Shown here piece by piece: positions 59,684 through 64,000 of a DNA stretch of 64,000 nt. The position numbers were made by a program, and so were the translations under genes. The notes below the pieces were generated by a model that saw only the letters and a list, made by a program, of their open reading frames with translations, did no database searches and was not told where the DNA came from. Positions within the stretch are counted from its first letter, which is position 1, and each line of letters opens with the position of its first letter. This DNA comes from Microbacterium sp. lyk4-40-TSB-66 (GTDB taxonomy: Bacteria > Actinomycetota > Actinomycetes > Actinomycetales > Microbacteriaceae), in assembly GCF_030209475.1 (NCBI RefSeq), contig NZ_JARVRW010000003.1, positions 434,001-498,000 on the forward strand. Reading direction: 5' to 3'.

Positions 59684-59697
59684 AGTGAGCGGTAACA
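59684..59697 (+). promoter_or_regulatory. Arabinose-regulon operator (plus-strand GH43 pair)
   Basis: AGTGAGCGGTAACA keeps the CG core and the right half GGTAACA but departs from the consensus at two left positions. It lies 57 bases before the start at 59755. Confidence 0.5.
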
Positions 59698-59754
59698 TCC
59701 AGAATGTTCCTGCGTCTCAGGGGCCCCGATCATCCTGGCAAAGGAGCTGGAGTG

Positions 59755-62463
59755 ATGACCGCACACTCGACCGCCCCCACCGCACCCGCGCGACCGTCGA
59801 CCCGACGCCGGAGGAGCGCGATCCTCAGCCTCGCCACCGGGGTCGCCCTGCTCGCTGGCGGCCTCGTCCCCCTGACGGCGGTACCGGCCGTGGCCGAGAC
59901 GGCGATCCCCTCTTCGGGCCTGCGCGCGGAGTACGTCTTCGACGAGACCGCCGGCGCCAGCGTGCCCAACAGCGCACCGACGACGCTGGGGGCGGCGACC
60001 GTGGTGAACGGCACCGACGCCCTGTGGACGGGATCGTCGCTCGTCTTCACCGGGGGCGCGAAGACCAGCCCGACCGCCAGCTGGGTCCGACTGCCGAACG
60101 ACGCCCTCGCCGGCGCACGATCGGCGACGGTGACCATCGAGACCAAGCTCGACGCGTCGATGAAGAACAACTTCCACTTCCTCTGGAACATCGGAAGCGA
60201 CTCCCCGACGCGGTCGTACTTCGCGTCGGTGCGCGACAACCCCCGAACCGTCATCACCACGAACGGCGGCGGCGGCGAGGTCAACGCCCGTTCCGGCTCC
60301 GCCCTGTCGGCCGACCGCTGGTACAGCCTCACGTCCGTCATCGACGGAGCCGCCGGCCGCATCACCTTCTTCGTCGACGGGGTGCAGGTGGCATCCACCC
60401 GGACGACCCTCTCGCCCGCCGACATCACCGATCAGACCCTGAACGCGATCGGCCGCGCTCCTTACCCCGACCCCATGTACAAGGGCGAGGTGTCGACGTT
60501 CCGCGTATACGACCGGGCGCTGTCGGCCGACGAGGTCGCACAGGTCTCGACGGCGGATGCCACGATCCACGCCGGCGCGCACCGTCAGGCGGCGCAAGCC
60601 GTGGTGGACACCGTGTCGCCGGTCACCGTCGACGAGAGCACGACCACCCTCCCCACCTACGGCGGGCGCGTGAGCTGGGCCGCGACCGACGCGAGCGCGA
60701 CGGTCGCCGCTGACGGCACGACCCTGAGTACGACGCTTCCCGCCGCAGGCTCTGCCGCGCGGACCACCACGCTGACGGCGACCGCGACGGTCCGCGGGGT
60801 CACCGCGTCCCGCGCCGTGGCCGCGACGATCCAGCCCGCCCGCACCGCCGACGACGCGTTCGGGTACGCCATGGTCCACTTCATCGAGGATGCCAACGGC
60901 TACGCCGAGAAGATCTACCTCGACGTCTCGCGGGGCGACGACCCCGAGGCCTGGGACCCGCTCAACGGCGGCAAGCCCATCCTGGCGTCGCAGCTGGGCA
61001 CGACGGGCGTGCGCGACCCCTACCTGACCTACAATCCCGAGACGAAGACGTACTACATCATCGCCACCGACCTCCGGGTCTTCGGCGGCGACCGCGGCGC
61101 AGCCGGCTGCACCGACTGGTGTTACTGGAGCTCGCAGGGCAGCACGAAGCTCAATGTCTGGGAGTCGAAAGACCTCGTGAGCTGGAGCGACCTGCGCCAG
61201 TTCGACGTTGCGCAATCGCCCGCCGGTTCGAAGGTCGCCGAGCTCGGCATGGCCTGGGCGCCCGAGGCGACGTGGGTCCCCGGCTACAACGCCGACGGCA
61301 GCGGAGCGTTCGTCATGTACTGGTCGTCGAACGTCTACGGCAACTCCGCCCACACCGGGTCGACCTACTCCCGCGTGCTGTGGGGCGCGACGACCGATTT
61401 CACCCAGCAGACCTACCGCTACGGCGGCACCATGATCGACACCGGCGGCAACGCCATCGACACCACGGTCATCCAGAACGCCGGCAAGACCTATCGCGTG
61501 ACGAAGGACAACTCCTTCGGCCGGGGCATCTACATGGAGTCGACCACGGCCACCGACTGGTGGAAGCAGACGACGTCGTGGACGACGGTGCAGGAGCGCA
61601 TCGGCGCCAACTACGCGGGCGGCAACCCCGGCGGCGTCGAGGGCCCCGCGGTCTTCCAGCGCCACGGTGAGAACGAGTGGTACCTCTACGTCGACGTGAT
61701 CCCCTCGATCGGCTACCGGCCGATGCAGACGACGAACCTGGATGCCGGGTTCACCCCGCTCGTGTCCGACACCTTCTCGATGGCGCCCAGCACCAAGCAC
61801 GGCGGCATCGTGCCGCTGACCTTCGGCCAGTACGACGGGATCCGGAAGGCGGATGCCGCGGCCGTCGTCACCACGGACCTCGGTGACGCCACCGTCACGC
61901 AGGGCGCCACGGCACCGACCATCACGGCCGCCCTGCCGCGGGAGGCGCAGGTGACCCTGGCCTACGGTCGGGGCACCGCCGCGCAGCCGGTGACCTGGAA
62001 CCTCGCCGGCGTCGACGCGACCACGCCCGGGACCTACCCGGTCACCGGGACGGTGCGCACGATCGGCGCGAACCTGAACCAGTGGTCCGGGACCAATGGA
62101 TCGACCGCGTACAACGCCCCCGATCGACGCCTGTTCAGCTCGACCGCGCTCACGGTCACCGCGGACGTCGTCGTGACGGCCCCCGCGCTGGCCGTCACGG
62201 CCACGGCCGAGACGCGGTGCGCCGCGGGCAAGCCGATCGTCGTCACCCGCATCGCCAATGGCGGAGCGGCCCCGGTCGCCCTGCAGGTGGACTCCGCGCA
62301 CGGCTCGAAGACGATCGCCTCCCTCGGCGCCGGCAAGAGCACGGTCGTGACCTTCACGGCGCGGACCACCCCGCTGGCGGCGGGCGAGGTCACCGTCGCC
62401 GCCAGCGCCGGCGGCGCCACCTCGTCGGTGACGGCGCCGTTCGCGGCGACCACCTGCCGCTGA
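59755..62463 (+). CDS. Secreted GH43 glycosidase with LamG and two-Cys C-terminal module
   Basis: This 902-residue exported protein has an Arg-rich N-terminus and signal peptide (about 1-48). LamG (about 52-265), one Ig-like linker (about 280-365) and a GH43 propeller (about 370-700) follow. Asp421 in GVRDPY, Asp in AIDTTV and Glu629 in GVEGPAV are the likely catalytic residues. A Big_4-type domain (about 700-800) and the conserved RCAAGK...TCR module (821-902) end it. AAAGGAG stands eight bases before ATG 59755 and five before an in-frame GTG at 59752, so either start is possible. The next GH43 gene begins 53 bases downstream in the same direction, so they are probably cotranscribed. Confidence 0.9.
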   Translation: MTAHSTAPTAPARPSTRRRRSAILSLATGVALLAGGLVPLTAVPAVAETAIPSSGLRAEYVFDETAGASVPNSAPTTLGAATVVNGTDALWTGSSLVFTGGAKTSPTASWVRLPNDALAGARSATVTIETKLDASMKNNFHFLWNIGSDSPTRSYFASVRDNPRTVITTNGGGGEVNARSGSALSADRWYSLTSVIDGAAGRITFFVDGVQVASTRTTLSPADITDQTLNAIGRAPYPDPMYKGEVSTFRVYDRALSADEVAQVSTADATIHAGAHRQAAQAVVDTVSPVTVDESTTTLPTYGGRVSWAATDASATVAADGTTLSTTLPAAGSAARTTTLTATATVRGVTASRAVAATIQPARTADDAFGYAMVHFIEDANGYAEKIYLDVSRGDDPEAWDPLNGGKPILASQLGTTGVRDPYLTYNPETKTYYIIATDLRVFGGDRGAAGCTDWCYWSSQGSTKLNVWESKDLVSWSDLRQFDVAQSPAGSKVAELGMAWAPEATWVPGYNADGSGAFVMYWSSNVYGNSAHTGSTYSRVLWGATTDFTQQTYRYGGTMIDTGGNAIDTTVIQNAGKTYRVTKDNSFGRGIYMESTTATDWWKQTTSWTTVQERIGANYAGGNPGGVEGPAVFQRHGENEWYLYVDVIPSIGYRPMQTTNLDAGFTPLVSDTFSMAPSTKHGGIVPLTFGQYDGIRKADAAAVVTTDLGDATVTQGATAPTITAALPREAQVTLAYGRGTAAQPVTWNLAGVDATTPGTYPVTGTVRTIGANLNQWSGTNGSTAYNAPDRRLFSSTALTVTADVVVTAPALAVTATAETRCAAGKPIVVTRIANGGAAPVALQVDSAHGSKTIASLGAGKSTVVTFTARTTPLAAGEVTVAASAGGATSSVTAPFAATTCR

Positions 62464-62516
62464 CCTCGCGGCACGCCCCGCATCGCCCATCGACGTCGAC
62501 CGACGGTCAGGACACC

Positions 62517-64000
62517 ATGCCCTCCCACACCCCCTCTCGCCACACCCACCGCGACGGGAGCGATGAAGGCCGCTCCACCGGGGCCGCTCCCGGCGCACGG
62601 CGCATCCTCTCGATCGCGGTGTCCGCGGCCGTCGCGGTGAGTGGCGTTCTCGGCGCGGGGGCCGCGACCGCAGCGGCACCCGCCGACGCGCGCGACGACG
62701 GTCTCGTCGCGCGGTACACCTTCGACGAGACCTCCGGCGAGGCGGTCCGCAACACGGCCGACGGTTCGGATGCCGCCGGCGACCCGCTGGATGCCACGGT
62801 GCGCAACTACACCGCGTCGCAGCGGTCGGAGGCGGGGACGCTGCAATTGACCGGGGGTGCCAAGACCTCGACCGGCAACTGGGTGGAGCTGCCCGACGAT
62901 CTTCTGAAGACGGCGACCTCGGCCACGGTGTCGATCGACGTCAAGGCGGACGCCTCGATGCTCGGCTCGAACCACTTCCTGTGGAACATCGGCAACGACA
63001 CGACCCAGCAGTACTGGTTCGCGAACGTACGGGCGCCGCGATCCGGCATCACGACGGCCTCGGCCGGTGGCGAGAAGAACGCGACCGCCTACCCGGTCAA
63101 GGCGAACAGGTGGCACAGCCTCACGGCCGTCATCGACGCGGATGCCGACACCCTCACCTTCTACACCGACGGTCAGCTGTCGGGGGTCGTCAAGACGACC
63201 CTCACCCCCGCCGACATCCCGCAGACCCTCAATACGATCGGACGCGCCCCGTGGCCCGATGCGCTCTTCAAGGGCACGGTCGGCGCGTTCCACGTCTACG
63301 ACCGCGCGTTGTCGAGCGGTGAGGTCGTCTCGCTGTCCGAGAGCGACGCCACCCCCCATCAGGCCGCGCTCCGCGCCGTCGCCGATGCCAAGGCCGCGGT
63401 CATCGACCTCGGTGACACCTCTGCCGTGACCTCCGATCTCGACCTCGGACTCTTCGGCATCCGGGAGATCTCCTGGTCGTCGTCGAACCCCGCCGTCGTC
63501 TCCACAGACGGCGTGGTCACGCGCCCGGCGGTGGGGGAGCCCGCCGCGACGGTCACGCTGAGCGCGACGGCTGAGGCTCGCGGGGTCGCCGCGACGACGC
63601 CGCGCACCTTCACGGTGATGGTGCCGGCGCTGACCGCGGCCGACGTCGCGGCCGATCGCGACACGATCGGGGTGCCCTCGGTCGTCCGAGGGAACGTCAC
63701 GTTGCCCACCCGGGGCGCCGCGGGGGCGCCGATCGAATGGACCTCGTCGGCCCCCGCAGTGATCTCCGACCGTGCAGTCGGCGCCGCCGCCGCCGGCGTC
63801 GTCACGCGTCCCGCGTGGGGTGCGGACCCGGTGCCCGTCACCCTGACCGCGACGATCGGCACGGGGGCCGCTGCCGTCGCGCGCAGCTTCGCCGTCACCG
63901 TCGAGCCGGCTCAGCGTCCGGCCGTCGACAGTCGCTACATGTTCGCCTACTTCACCGCCGACACCGTCGAGGGTGAGAAGGTCTCGCTCGCGGCGTCGCA
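62517..64000 (+). CDS. Secreted LamG/Ig-like/GH43 protein, 3' end beyond the window
   Basis: The frame from ATG 62517 stays open to the end of the window and gives the first 494 residues of a further secreted enzyme. A 30-residue polar N-terminus precedes the signal peptide (about 30-53, ending ATAAA). LamG (about 60-280) and two Ig-like linker domains (about 285-470) follow. The first strand of a GH43 propeller (YMFAYFTADTVEGEKVSLAAS) is cut off by the window edge. The order of domains and the LamG sequence are closest to the preceding gene, suggesting tandem duplication. No separate operator was found in the 53-base gap, so it is probably read from the site at 59684. Confidence 0.88.
   Translation, partial: MPSHTPSRHTHRDGSDEGRSTGAAPGARRILSIAVSAAVAVSGVLGAGAATAAAPADARDDGLVARYTFDETSGEAVRNTADGSDAAGDPLDATVRNYTASQRSEAGTLQLTGGAKTSTGNWVELPDDLLKTATSATVSIDVKADASMLGSNHFLWNIGNDTTQQYWFANVRAPRSGITTASAGGEKNATAYPVKANRWHSLTAVIDADADTLTFYTDGQLSGVVKTTLTPADIPQTLNTIGRAPWPDALFKGTVGAFHVYDRALSSGEVVSLSESDATPHQAALRAVADAKAAVIDLGDTSAVTSDLDLGLFGIREISWSSSNPAVVSTDGVVTRPAVGEPAATVTLSATAEARGVAATTPRTFTVMVPALTAADVAADRDTIGVPSVVRGNVTLPTRGAAGAPIEWTSSAPAVISDRAVGAAAAGVVTRPAWGADPVPVTLTATIGTGAAAVARSFAVTVEPAQRPAVDSRYMFAYFTADTVEGEKVSLAAS

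Overview
The window comes from a high-GC actinobacterium, most likely Microbacterium or another member of the Microbacteriaceae. The basis is GC-rich third codon positions, many GTG starts, chained ATGA/GTGA gene overlaps, secreted multi-domain GH43 enzymes and an actinobacterial-type inositol cluster. Genus placement is inference. No rRNA, tRNA, CRISPR array or insertion sequence was seen.

Layout. (1) 1-794: 3' end of a CUT1 sugar permease gene, followed by a 26-bp-stem palindrome and low-complexity DNA. (2) 1039-13662: a glycoside-utilisation locus with a LacI regulator, a CUT1 importer without its own ATPase, an (alpha/alpha)6 glycosidase, a GH31 enzyme, an orphan Phd/YefM-like antitoxin and a large secreted clan GH-A enzyme with carbohydrate-binding modules. 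Three copies of TCGAACCGGTTCGA-type operators tie it together. (3) 13771-26238: myo-inositol catabolism, with a GntR/UTRA regulator, an eight-gene iol operon, a convergent MFS transporter and a divergent tautomerase gene. Four TGTYRGRACA sites mark the probable regulon. (4) 26403-28127: a LacI regulator next to the surviving C-terminal half of an MFS transporter. (5) 28167-64000: a large L-arabinose/arabinan locus. It holds seven genes for secreted LamG/Ig-like/GH43 proteins (the last cut by the window end), an araR-like LacI gene, a YtfQ-type ABC importer and araD-araB-araA. It also holds a three-gene surface cluster (WxL-like protein, DUF916 protein, LAxTG membrane protein) and a 59-residue membrane peptide.

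How it works together. In region 5, eight copies of a 14-bp operator (consensus TGTTNNCGNNNACA) lie before six of the GH43 units or operons, the importer operon, the WxL/DUF916 cluster and the small peptide. This suggests one regulator couples extracellular arabinan hydrolysis, uptake, conversion to D-xylulose-5-phosphate and a cell-surface complex. Six complete GH43 proteins share an 80-86 residue C-terminal module with two cysteines (RCxAGK near its start, Cys next to the last residue). I find no described domain name for it.

The strongest candidate for something undescribed is this combination. It pairs a Csc-like (WxL/DUF916/LPxTG-type) surface cluster in an actinobacterium, apparently under arabinan control, with secreted GH43 enzymes that carry a common C-terminal module and, in two cases, an extra GH43-like propeller whose general-base Asp is replaced.
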